Position numbers and translations under genes: made by a program
Assembly (NCBI RefSeq): GCF_026015985.1
Contig: NZ_CP110389.1
Coordinates: forward strand, 5,984,001-6,048,000
Length of the DNA stretch: 64,000 nt
Source: Rhodopseudomonas sp. P2A-2r
Lineage (GTDB): Bacteria; Pseudomonadota; Alphaproteobacteria; Rhizobiales; Xanthobacteraceae
Direction of reading: 5' to 3'
Part shown: one piece after another, positions 40,118 to 48,659 of the stretch
How positions within the stretch are numbered: position 1 is the first letter of the stretch
Layout: each line of letters begins with the position of its first letter
Notes under the pieces: model-generated
Told to the model about the DNA's origin: nothing
What the model saw: the letters and a program-made list of their open reading frames with translations, nothing else
The model's database searches: none

Positions 40118-40627
40118 ATGGGACGACCACTGGGCGATGTGTGCCTCGACATCGCGAGCTACGCCCGCGAGCGGAAGCACGAATTCCTGTCCTACATCCT
40201 GCGGCTCGCGGCCGCCGAGGCCTACAAAAGCGCCGACGAGGAAAGCTTCGATCTGGCGATGCCGCGGAAATTCTCGCCGTCGGACCTGATCGCCGGTATC
40301 TGGGACTGGGACATCAGCCACGATCGCAACCATGGCGACGCCAGTTGCGCGGAGCTGTTCAGCATCGACCCGCAGCGCGCCGCACGCGGCCTGCCGGTGA
40401 GCGCCTATCTCGACGCCATCCATCCCGACGACATCGGCCGCGTCAAGCAGAAGCTGGCCGACGTGACGCGGCTTGGCGGCGTCTATCAGGTCGAGCACCG
40501 GGTGATCAGGAACGACCGGCTCTACTGGGTTTTTGCGCGCGGCCATTGCACGCTCGACAGGCACGGCCGCCCTGTGCGGCTGCCCGGTGCGCTGGTCGAC
40601 ATCACGCACGAAAAGGCGATGCACTGA
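40118..40627 (+). CDS. Single PAS-domain protein
   Basis: A 169-residue protein with one PAS_3-type domain at about 65-165: GIWDWDISHDRNHGDASCAE, then IHPDDIGRVKQKLADV, YQVEHRVIRNDRLYWVFARG and LPGALVDITHEKAMH. No kinase, GGDEF or HTH output follows, so it may act as a separate sensor partner or an input to another protein. ATG 40118 has GGGAG nine bases upstream; the frame extends to 40007 without a good site. A three-base-class conversion with an out-of-frame neighbour was not seen. Confidence 0.75.
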   Translation: MGRPLGDVCLDIASYARERKHEFLSYILRLAAAEAYKSADEESFDLAMPRKFSPSDLIAGIWDWDISHDRNHGDASCAELFSIDPQRAARGLPVSAYLDAIHPDDIGRVKQKLADVTRLGGVYQVEHRVIRNDRLYWVFARGHCTLDRHGRPVRLPGALVDITHEKAMH

Positions 40628-40662
40628 GGCGGCACTCGCCCGCAAGAGACCTCGCGGGGCTT

Positions 40663-41052
40663 CTAGACCTGCTGCTCCTTCCGCGACCAGCCGGTCCACG
40701 ACAGCAGCGAGCAGATCGCCGCCGGCACCGCGCCGACCAGGCCGAAGGTGAGGAATTGCGGAGCGTGGACCTGGCCCGGTGCGGTGTTGAGCCACAGCAG
40801 CGCAATCACAGCGAGATAGCCATTCAGCGCCGAGGTGGCGACCTTGGCGAGCAGCGGGATGCGTTCGCACAGCCACCAGTCCTCCAGCCACATGATCAAG
40901 GCCGGCACGATGCCGAACAGGTAGGCGAAGGGCAGCCCTATCAGCAGACCGGGAAAGCCGCCAAAGATCTTGCCGCCGGCGATGTCGCGCAGCACGAACA
41001 CGATGAAGCCGATCACCGGACCCAGCAGAACGAAAATCACAAAGCGCTTCAT
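40663..41052 (-). CDS. Four-helix membrane protein of unknown function
   Basis: A 129-residue protein with about four hydrophobic segments (FVIFVLLGPVIGFIVFVL, FPGLLIGLPFAYLFGIVPAL, VATSALNGYLAVIALLWL, FLTFGLVGAVPAAICSLL). WLEDWWLCERIP is a conserved-looking loop. Family membership is not certain. It precedes the diguanylate cyclase genes on the same strand by about 100 bases. Confidence 0.65.
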   Translation of the reverse strand: MKRFVIFVLLGPVIGFIVFVLRDIAGGKIFGGFPGLLIGLPFAYLFGIVPALIMWLEDWWLCERIPLLAKVATSALNGYLAVIALLWLNTAPGQVHAPQFLTFGLVGAVPAAICSLLSWTGWSRKEQQV

Positions 41053-41153
41053 GTCACCTCCGTACCGCAGCGCTATGCCGTGGCGGCGTGACGATTGTCC
41101 TTGCGGTTTGGCGAAGCGTCAATGGCGGCCTGCCGGCACGGCTCGAGTTTTGT

Positions 41154-42392
41154 CTACGCGCTCTTGCGCAGGCTGGCCGGCGAGCGCTTCGCGCCGTCGG
41201 TGCCGCCCGGGGCCAGTTCGGGGGCGGGTTCGAACAGCGCGTAGCGATTCTTGCCGTCGTTCTTCGCGGCATACAACGCCTGGTCGGCGGCGGCCACCAG
41301 CCGGTCCGGATAGTGGCCGATCTGCGGCGTCCACTCCGCAACGCCGATCGAGGCGGCGATCGGAATCTCGTCGCCGATGCAGCCGGCAGCATCCTCGCGG
41401 CAGGCATCGAGCACGCGGTGGGCGATCGCTCCACCCTCGATCAGGGTGGTGGCCGGCAGCACGATGCAGAATTCGTCGCCGCCGGTGCGCGCCAGGAGGT
41501 CGCCGGGGCGCAGCCGCGACTGCACCATCAAGGTGAAGTGCCGCAGGCAGTCGTCGCCAGCGGCATGGCCGAAGCCGTCATTGATTTCCTTGAAGCCGTC
41601 GAGATCGATCGCCAGCAGGGCAAACGGCTTTTGCGAGCGTTGCGACACCGCGCATTCTTCCTGCAGGCGCTGCAGGAAGTGGCGGCGATTGGCAACGCCG
41701 GTCAGGTCGTCGATCAGCGCCAGATCGGCGACCTCGGCGCGCAGCGCGTCGATCGCCATCATCAGGAAACCGAAATTCCACGCCATCGACAGGAACACCA
41801 GCACCAGCACCAGCGCCGCCTGCAACGCGTTGTAGTGCAGGAAGTCGATGTGGCCACCAACACCCAGCAGCGCCGCCGCCGAGCGCATCACATAGGCTGC
41901 CACCATCAGCACCGAGATCGAGCCGGCCAGCCGGGCGCCGGGATTGCTGCGACCGTCGGCCGGCGCGCGCAGCAGCAGGCCGAGCGTCATCACCGTCGGG
42001 ACCGCCTGACCCAGCGAATAGACCGTGATGCGCATCGCAATGTTGTCATGCACGAGCGAGAAGAACGCCAGTCCGGCGGCGCTGAGCGCGACGGTGACCA
42101 CGGGGAGGCGCCAGCTTACCGGGCGGCCATAGAAGCGCTGGATACCCATCACCGCGAAGCAGCCCGCGAGGATCATGGTCAGGGTGCCGACCAGCAGCGG
42201 GACCGTGGAATCCACCAGGCCGCCGCCGCGCAGCAGCCCCGCCGCGGCGCCGAACGCCCCGGCCAGCGCCGACGCGGTCCAGTACTTGGCCGCGGAAAAA
42301 TTCGGATAGCTGCGCGTCACATAGGCCCAGATCAGGCCCACGGCGAGAAAATTGGAGGTAAATACCAGCCACAGGGTCGGGACGCTCAGCAT
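41154..42392 (-). CDS. Membrane diguanylate cyclase (GGDEF), copy 1
   Basis: A 412-residue protein. Six or seven membrane helices occupy residues 1-215. The cytoplasmic GGDEF domain starts near 225 (LIDDLTGVANRRHFLQRL) and has LLAIDLDGFKEIND, FGHAAGDDCLRHF and RTGGDEFC. The inhibitory-site RPGD stands five residues before GGDEF, so product inhibition is likely. It should make c-di-GMP and affect motility or adhesion. No EAL domain. A paralogue follows upstream at 42669-43949 on the same strand with the same layout; the two probably arose by tandem duplication. Confidence 0.92.
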   Translation of the reverse strand: MLSVPTLWLVFTSNFLAVGLIWAYVTRSYPNFSAAKYWTASALAGAFGAAAGLLRGGGLVDSTVPLLVGTLTMILAGCFAVMGIQRFYGRPVSWRLPVVTVALSAAGLAFFSLVHDNIAMRITVYSLGQAVPTVMTLGLLLRAPADGRSNPGARLAGSISVLMVAAYVMRSAAALLGVGGHIDFLHYNALQAALVLVLVFLSMAWNFGFLMMAIDALRAEVADLALIDDLTGVANRRHFLQRLQEECAVSQRSQKPFALLAIDLDGFKEINDGFGHAAGDDCLRHFTLMVQSRLRPGDLLARTGGDEFCIVLPATTLIEGGAIAHRVLDACREDAAGCIGDEIPIAASIGVAEWTPQIGHYPDRLVAAADQALYAAKNDGKNRYALFEPAPELAPGGTDGAKRSPASLRKSA

Positions 42393-42668
42393 GGCCGGCT
42401 CGCAACATTCTGTGCCTTGGCTGTGCTCAACTTGGCATCCTCATCCGGCGACTTCCGCCGCTGCTAAATGGCACCCCGACGGTTAATGGACTCCTGATCG
42501 AGTTCCAGAATCCAACGGGTTGGTTGTAAAATCGTGAAGCAAGAACTACCGGCAAATTAAGCATGCCAGCGCAGCGCGACGCAGACGCGACGGCGTCCGC
42601 AACTGTTATCGCGGCGCCTGCGGTTGCACGCAAGGGCGACCCTGCCGCTTCCGTCCCGCGACCGCCGT

Positions 42669-43949
42669 TCAGCCGGTCGAGCGCATCCTGGACAAGGTCG
42701 GGACCAGCGGCGGTCCGCCCGGTGCGTGCGGAAGCGGACGTAACAACTCTTGTCCGTCCGATGCTGCGTCGGAGTGGCTGTCCAGCAGCGGGCCGAGCAC
42801 GCTGTCGAACAGCGCGTAGCAGTTCTTGCCGTGGTTCTTGGCGAGGTAGAGCGCCTGGTCGGCCGCGACCATCATCGGCTCGGGCTGCTGGCCGATCGAC
42901 GGCGTCCATTGCACCAGCCCCATCGAGGCCGCGATGGGAATGGGGCTGCCTTCCGCGCCGGAACGGCACGCATCGAGGATGCGGCGGGCCATGGCCGCGC
43001 CTTCGGTCAGCGTGGTGGCCGGCAAGACGATGCAGAACTCGTCGCCGCCGGTGCGGGCCAAGAGATCGCGGAGGCGCAGCCGCGCCTGCACCAGCGCCGA
43101 GAACCGGCGCAGGCAATCGTCGCCGGCGGCGTGGCCGAAGCTGTCGTTGATCCCCTTGAAGCCGTCGAGATCGATCGCCACCAGGACGAACGTTTTTTGC
43201 GAACGCTGCGACGCCGTGCATTCCTGCTGCAGGCGCTGCAGGAAATGCCGGCGGTTGGCCACCCCGGTGAGGTCGTCGGTCAGAGCGAGGCTGATCACCT
43301 CGTCGCGCAGCCGGCCGATGGCCATCAGCAGGAAGCCGAAATTCCACGCCGTCCCGAGCAGGATCAGCACCAGCGTGAAGGCGGCCTGCACGGTGTTCAG
43401 TTCGACCAGTTGCACCGAGCCGCCGACATTCCCCAGCGACAGGGCGGTGCGGATCGCGCCAACGACGATCATCGCGATGCCGATGCCTGCCGTGACCCGG
43501 GCCCCGGGATCGACGGCCTGACGGCGCTGCGACAGTTGCGGCGCCAGCGCCAGCGCCAGCACCATTGACTGGCACACAGAATGAATTGCGATGCGCACCC
43601 CGATGTCGTCGCGCCAGAGCAGGAACACCGCCAGGCCAACGACCTCGACGACGACGATGATCAGGCAGGGCAACCATGCGATGTCGCGGCCATAGAAGCG
43701 CCGGATGCCGGCGGCGCCGAGGCAGCTCGACAGCATGATCAGCCCGTTGCCGAGCAGCACCGGGATCACCGGATCGATCATGCCGCGCATCGCCCCCACG
43801 ACAGCGCTGAGCGCGGCGACGGCGGCGCAGCCGACCCAGAACCGCGCCGCGATGAACTTCGGATAGATATAGGCCACGCACGCCCAGACCACGCCGAGCG
43901 CGGCGAAGTTGACCACCGCGAGGATCCAGACGCCGCCGGGGGTCAGCAT
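42669..43949 (-). CDS. Membrane diguanylate cyclase (GGDEF), copy 2
   Basis: A 426-residue paralogue of the protein at 41154-42392. The membrane half (1-220) keeps the same pattern, including the closing TAWNFGFLLMAIGRLRDEV segment. The catalytic half has LTDDLTGVANRRHFLQRLQQ, VAIDLDGFKGINDSFGHAAG and RTGGDEFCIVLPATTL, with inhibitory RLRD five residues upstream. A C-terminal Ser/Pro-rich extension of about 40 residues is extra. The gap to copy 1 is 276 bases without a gene. Different N-terminal sensing or regulation is likely. Confidence 0.92.
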   Translation of the reverse strand: MLTPGGVWILAVVNFAALGVVWACVAYIYPKFIAARFWVGCAAVAALSAVVGAMRGMIDPVIPVLLGNGLIMLSSCLGAAGIRRFYGRDIAWLPCLIIVVVEVVGLAVFLLWRDDIGVRIAIHSVCQSMVLALALAPQLSQRRQAVDPGARVTAGIGIAMIVVGAIRTALSLGNVGGSVQLVELNTVQAAFTLVLILLGTAWNFGFLLMAIGRLRDEVISLALTDDLTGVANRRHFLQRLQQECTASQRSQKTFVLVAIDLDGFKGINDSFGHAAGDDCLRRFSALVQARLRLRDLLARTGGDEFCIVLPATTLTEGAAMARRILDACRSGAEGSPIPIAASMGLVQWTPSIGQQPEPMMVAADQALYLAKNHGKNCYALFDSVLGPLLDSHSDAASDGQELLRPLPHAPGGPPLVPTLSRMRSTG

Positions 43950-44178
43950 CGCAGCATCGCCATGTCTGTCGCCTCGATCCCGATCGTCACGACGTCCTCA
44001 CCATACCTGTCGCGGGGCAGAAAATGCAGCCAAGGCATTAATGGACCCTGACCGTTGCCGCTCCCGCGGCGGCATTTTGGGCGGTGTAGTGAAGTACCCG
44101 TTACTGGTGCGACGGCGTCTCCGGCGGCGCGGTCGAGCGGCGCCGGAGCCGGAGCTGACTGCCATGACGCCCTTTGGC

Positions 44179-45003
44179 TTAGCGGCCCGCCGCCAGCCGG
44201 TCGGCGAAATAGGCGATGGTCTTGCGGTAGATGGTGGCCCTGTTCCATTCGCGCATGGCTTCGAAATTGGCGGTGCCCTCGCCATAGGGCTGGCCGTTCT
44301 TGAAGCCCGCGGTGTGCAGCAGATTGGCGGTGGAGGCCAGCACGTCGGGGACGGAGTGGCGCAGGTCGACATGGCCGTTGCCGTCGAAATCGACGCCGTA
44401 CTTGATGTAGGACGATGGCAGGAATTGGGTCTGGCCGATCTCGCCGGCGAAGGCGCCGATCAGGTCGCGTTGCGGCAGGTCGCCGCGCTGCAGGATTTTC
44501 AGCGCGGCCAGCAGCTCGCCCTGGAACAGCTCGGTGCGGCGGCAGTCGTGGGCCATGGTGGTCAGCGTGCGGATCACCGGCATCTTGCCGATGTCGCCCT
44601 TGCCGAAATCCGACTCCAGCCCCCAGATCGCCACCACGATCTGCGGCGGCACGCCGAAACGCTGCTCGATGCGGCTGAGCAGCGCGGCATGGCGCGACAG
44701 CATCTGCAGGCCCATGGAGATGCGGCCCTGCCCGACCCGGGTCGCGACATATTGCTCGAAGCTCTTGTTGAAGGTGCCGCGCTGGCGGCGATCGAAATTC
44801 AGCACCGCGGGGTCCAGCGTCACGCCGGCGAAGGCCTGCGAGATCACCGCCTGCGAGATGCCGGCGCTCGCGGCCTCCTGCTGCATCGCCGCGACAAACG
44901 TATTGAAATCGCCGCCGCAGCGCGCGGCCGAGGCGGGCGCCGCGAACAGCAGGCTGGCGAGGAGCGGGGCACAGAGCGAGGCGGCGAGGCGCGGGAGGGA
45001 CAT
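44179..45003 (-). CDS. Lytic murein transglycosylase (MltB type)
   Basis: A 274-residue enzyme with a signal peptide (residues 1-27, ASAAR). The SLT_2 domain shows VVAIWGLESDFGKGDIG, whose Glu is the expected catalytic acid, then FAGEIGQTQFLPSSYIKYGV and DFDGNGHVDLRHSVPDVLAS. It cleaves glycan strands with 1,6-anhydro-muramic acid formation, in the periplasm; the usual MltB lipobox Cys is not evident. C-terminal peptidoglycan-binding domain is absent. It follows the diguanylate cyclase gene on the same strand. Confidence 0.9.
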   Translation of the reverse strand: MSLPRLAASLCAPLLASLLFAAPASAARCGGDFNTFVAAMQQEAASAGISQAVISQAFAGVTLDPAVLNFDRRQRGTFNKSFEQYVATRVGQGRISMGLQMLSRHAALLSRIEQRFGVPPQIVVAIWGLESDFGKGDIGKMPVIRTLTTMAHDCRRTELFQGELLAALKILQRGDLPQRDLIGAFAGEIGQTQFLPSSYIKYGVDFDGNGHVDLRHSVPDVLASTANLLHTAGFKNGQPYGEGTANFEAMREWNRATIYRKTIAYFADRLAAGR

Positions 45004-45917
45004 CGGGAGCAGGTTCCTTCAATCTGATGGTGATGAGATCGGCGCTTGTAGCACGCGCCGCGGCGGCCGACGAGGCGCGGCAATCCCGCGCAGTGCGCCA
45101 CAGGCCATTTGCAGGGCCGCAGCATTGAATCGCCGTATCGAACCGGTCGGAATGTGAGCGCACACGACCCTCCGTTCTCGCGACGCCGCAGCGCCCGAGC
45201 TTTGCTGCATTCCCCGCCCTCTTCTTTTGAGAGGGCGCGCGGAACGCCGGGTGCCCGATGCACCCTTGGTCCAGGCGCTATTGCCGTAGTCGGCGAATAG
45301 TGCGCCCGGGACGTCCGGATCCACCGGGGATCAACCCGGCGTTCCGCACGCGGTGGTGCTTCCGGCTCGCTTCGTGCTCTTCCCGGCGGAGGACGTCGCC
45401 ACGGACTGAGAGTGTTCCGCGCGCCGGTTGGCCTCGCGGACCCTCCACCAGGGGTGCACCGTTTGCACCCAGGAACCACACGACTTGGGCCGGCGCGCGA
45501 GGCGCAGTCCGGCGTCCGGCCTCGGCTTTCGCCGTGGCCCTTCGCCGGCTGCGCGCAGCGTCGTCGTCCGCGCCTTGCACGATGGGTCACGGCCCTTGTG
45601 AGTGCCGCCCAGCCACCGCGCGCCGCGCCTGACGCTACCGCGCCACCGCATCCCGCCCCGCAGACCGTGACGATCGCGAGCCGCCCCTCTCAGTGAGGCG
45701 GGATAATGGGACTATAATCCTTTATGGAAAGGAAGGCAAGAGGGAGAGGAAAATAATCTTTAGATGATGCGCCTTTTGCAGCGACGTGTCATCGTGCTTT
45801 CAACATGCACTTCGCGAGCGTACGCTATCGCTCATCGGTGATACTCCTCGCTGCTCCGGGCAAGTGCGCCGGTTTGGAGGCGCTTTTGCCATTGGGCCTA
45901 GCAACAGGGTAATCACA
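45004..45917. other. Long gene-poor block, GC-rich part about 45160-45700
   Basis: Several overlapping frames on both strands are open here because of GC richness, but none has a good ribosome site or a recognisable domain. Translations are rich in Arg, Pro and Gly. From memory, similar ORFs are often predicted in Bradyrhizobium-type genomes, which suggests a dispersed non-coding repeat or an RNA rather than a gene; that is an inference. The part from 45720 is AT-richer. Confidence 0.45.
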
Positions 45918-46495
45918 TTGGCCTTCCTGCAGGCATTCACCGATGACTCTGCAGCCCAAGAGGGTGACCGCCGTCTGTTCTTGGCGGGATACCTGCACCG
46001 CCGATGCTTGGGCATCTTTCTCGCAAGCTTGGAGCGCCGAGTTAAAAGCATGGCCATCTATTGAATACTTCAAAGCTTCAGAGGCCAACGCCCTAAATGG
46101 ACAATTCGACTACAAAGACGATTGGGATGAAGCCAAGCGAGATGTGAAGGTTGGCAATCTTGCTGCGATAATCAGTCACTTCCAGCCACTGTCATTTTTC
46201 TTTTCAGTAAACCGCCAAATCTTTGAGGACGAGCTAAAGCCCGTCTCACCTTATGGATTTGGTCGACCTCACTTCCAAATGTGTTTCTCCGTGGTCGCCG
46301 GGATCGCGCAATATGCAGCGCAGGAAGGGATAAGCACGCCCATCGAGTTTATCTTTGACGAGCAGCAGGGCGTGGATGACGATATAGCGCTTTTTTCTCT
46401 CATCTCAGAAAAGGACTTCCGCCTGAAGCACAAAACCTAATTGACGGTCCGCCACTTTTTAAAAGTGACCGGGACCAGCTTTATGTTCCGCTGAC
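45918..46495 (+). pseudogene. Broken DUF3800-like gene in an AT-richer patch
   Basis: Pieces in three frames join into one protein-like reading. MAFLQAFTDDSAAQEGDRRL, then FLAGYLH from TTG 45918; a shift near 45997-46002 to ADAWASFSQAWSAEL, PSIEYFKASEANAL and PIEFIFDEQQGVDD; and a shift at four A (46409-46412) to KGLPPEAQNLIDGPPLFKS. The end reaches DQLYVPL, where DUF3800 proteins normally continue with an LQAAD motif, and is then lost. DUF3800 proteins are RNase H-like and common in mobile or defence regions. The lower GC suggests transfer. The first joint is net +1 or -2, the second -1. The family call is moderate. Confidence 0.5.
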
Positions 46496-46569
46496 AGGCT
46501 CTCGAACGACGGCCCGCTGTCCCCGCCGGCCTCCGCGGATGGCATGTCGGACAAGGCCGGACGGCGGCG

Positions 46570-46917
46570 TCAGATCGGCCTTGCATCGAGCGTCGATCGC
46601 CAGTGGGCGGCGCGCTCCTTCAGCAGGGCGTCCCGCACGTAGGTCGTCTCCTCCGCATCCAGCCGTTCGAGAATCTCGAACTGGAAATGCGCTGCGCCGT
46701 TGTGCTGCCAGGCTGCCTGCAGGTCGCGGTTCGGATGGCTGCCCTGCCGCAGCGTGAACCAGATGCGGTTCTGGATAGTCGTGACGTTGGGCCACTGGCC
46801 GACCCACGCCTGCCCGGTCGCCGTGCAGCGGACCAGATAGATGCCGGCGACGACCTTGCGCTCCTTGTAGGCCGCAATGGCCGCCTTCCTGTCCTCGCCG
46901 CTCAATGGGTTGCCCAT
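46570..46917 (-). CDS. GIY-YIG nuclease-like protein
   Basis: A 115-residue protein. GIYLVR at 25-30 and AWVGQW at 37-42 correspond to the GIY and YIG strands, Arg51 (NRIW) is the likely catalytic Arg, and FEILERLDAEE carries a possible metal-binding Glu. The size fits single-domain proteins that are often of unknown role. ATG 46917 has AAGGA nine bases upstream; ATG 46959 would add 14 residues with a weaker site. It lies next to the broken DUF3800-like gene. Confidence 0.75.
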   Translation of the reverse strand: MGNPLSGEDRKAAIAAYKERKVVAGIYLVRCTATGQAWVGQWPNVTTIQNRIWFTLRQGSHPNRDLQAAWQHNGAAHFQFEILERLDAEETTYVRDALLKERAAHWRSTLDARPI

Positions 46918-47108
46918 TCGCCCGATCCTTCGCTCGTGTCCGAATGCAGCTTCGGCCATGCCGCTTATTATTATACGGGTAATATTGACACAAGCATTTT
47001 TTACCGGGTATAAATCGCGCCATTCGCCGGGGCCACTGCCCCCAGCGGCGGGCCGGGGCTCCCGCTCCCTCCCTTATTCCATGCCGATGCCGGCCCGAGG
47101 ACCTGACG

Positions 47109-48002
47109 ATGACCAGCGTGACCACGAACGGCATCACCATCCACTACGACAGTTTTGGCGCGCCGGAGGCCGAAGCCATGGTGCTGATCGCCGGCCTGGG
47201 CACCCAGATGATCCGCTGGCCGGTGCCGTTCTGCGAGAAGCTGGCGGCGCGCGGCTATCGCGTGATCCGCTTCGACAACCGCGACGCCGGGCTGTCGACG
47301 CATTTTCCGGATTGTCCGGCGCCGGATTTTGCCACGCTGGCGGCCGCGCTCGCACAGGGCCGGCGGCCCAACGTGCCCTACACGCTGCATGACATGGCCG
47401 CGGATACGGTCGGGCTGCTCGACGCGCTGGCGATCTCGCGCGCGCATCTGGTCGGCCGCTCCATGGGCGGCATGATCGCGCAACTGGTGGCCAGCGACCA
47501 TGCGCAGCGCGTGCGATCGCTGACGTCGATCATGTCCAGCACCGGCAACCCGGCGCTGCCGCCGGCCGCGCCCGATATCATGGCGATGCTGACCCGGCCC
47601 GCACCAAATCCCTTCGCGGACGAAGCCGGATTTCTCGCGCACGGTCTCGGCTTCGCCCGATGCATCGCAGGCCCCGGACATCCGTTCGACACGGATACGC
47701 ATCGCGCGCTGATACTGGCGGAGACTATCAGAGCCTATAACCCCGCCGGCTTCGGCCGGCAGATCGCCGCGATCGGCGCATCCGGCGACATCCGTTCGCG
47801 CCTGGCGCAGATCACGGCGCCGACGCTGGTGATACACGGGACGCACGACCGCCTGGTCCCGCCGGCCTGCGGCGAGGATACGGCGGCCAACATCGCAGGC
47901 GCCGAACTCATGCCGATCGCGGGCATGGGTCACGACCTGCCGCCGCCTGTGTACCGAGAGGTCATCGACGCGATCGCCGCCCTGGCGGCGCGGGCCGGCT
48001 GA
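47109..48002 (+). CDS. Alpha/beta hydrolase
   Basis: A 297-residue enzyme. The nucleophile Ser118 lies in GRSMGG, the acid is Asp in GTHDRLVPP and the base is His in GMGHDLPPPV. The oxyanion-side motif is near VLIAGLGTQMIRW. NRDAGLSTHF is conserved in the branch related to proline iminopeptidase-like, tetracycline-ester and carboxylesterase hydrolases. ATG 47109 follows CGAGGACCTGACG. No neighbouring gene tells the substrate. Confidence 0.85.
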   Translation: MTSVTTNGITIHYDSFGAPEAEAMVLIAGLGTQMIRWPVPFCEKLAARGYRVIRFDNRDAGLSTHFPDCPAPDFATLAAALAQGRRPNVPYTLHDMAADTVGLLDALAISRAHLVGRSMGGMIAQLVASDHAQRVRSLTSIMSSTGNPALPPAAPDIMAMLTRPAPNPFADEAGFLAHGLGFARCIAGPGHPFDTDTHRALILAETIRAYNPAGFGRQIAAIGASGDIRSRLAQITAPTLVIHGTHDRLVPPACGEDTAANIAGAELMPIAGMGHDLPPPVYREVIDAIAALAARAG

Positions 48003-48189
48003 CGCTACGGCGCGGGATGCGCAATTTCCGCTGGCGCGGCGGCGCGGGTCGAGCTATCAGATGCGCGCTGCGCTCCGGCGCACCGTAAGCGTCTCACGTC
48101 AGGCAACGCATTCACCCCGGTCGGCTCGACCCGGAGAATGCTGCTGCAGAAGACCTGATCGACCGACCGACTTTTCAAAGAGTGACCTG

Positions 48190-48462
48190 ATGAACACGCT
48201 TCGCACGCCGCGTCCGCGCGGAAAACTGCCGGCGCGCTACGCATCCGTCGTGATGCCGCTGGTGCTGTCGCTGCTGATGACCTTCGTGGTCTCGGCGATT
48301 TCGACCCTGAAGAGTCTCGGGCCAACGCCCGCTTTCGTCGCCACCTGGCCGGTGGCGTGGGGGCTGTCGTGGCTGGTGGCGTTTCCCACCTTGCTCGCGC
48401 TGCTGCCCATGGTCCGGCGCATCGTTGCGCTGATCGTGGCGCCGCCGTCAGCGCCGGGATGA
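48190..48462 (+). CDS. DUF2798 membrane protein
   Basis: A 90-residue protein with two helices: YASVVMPLVLSLLMTFVVSAI and FVATWPVAWGLSWLVAFPTL. The W-rich turn between them (ATWPVAWGLSWL) fits DUF2798. It starts at ATG 48190 with AGAG upstream. It stands 190 bases past the hydrolase gene. The function is unknown. Confidence 0.75.
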   Translation: MNTLRTPRPRGKLPARYASVVMPLVLSLLMTFVVSAISTLKSLGPTPAFVATWPVAWGLSWLVAFPTLLALLPMVRRIVALIVAPPSAPG

Positions 48463-48659
48463 TGACCATGCCATGACGGAAGGGCGGCCGCGCGGCCGCC
48501 CTTCCGATCCCTAACAACGAAGCAGCCATGCAAACACGCTGCGCGTCTCAAATTGATCCGATTTCATTTCTACTTTAACAAGCCTCCGTCAGTACCACCG
48601 CCCTGGAACTTCCCGCCCCAGCAGAAGGGCCAACGCCGCAAGCCCCGGGTTCAAGCAGG

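Noticed and set aside
45331..45651. Minus-strand open frames in the 45.2-45.7 kb block as genes
   Set aside because: Arg/Pro/Gly-rich, overlapping frames on both strands, without start signals or domains.
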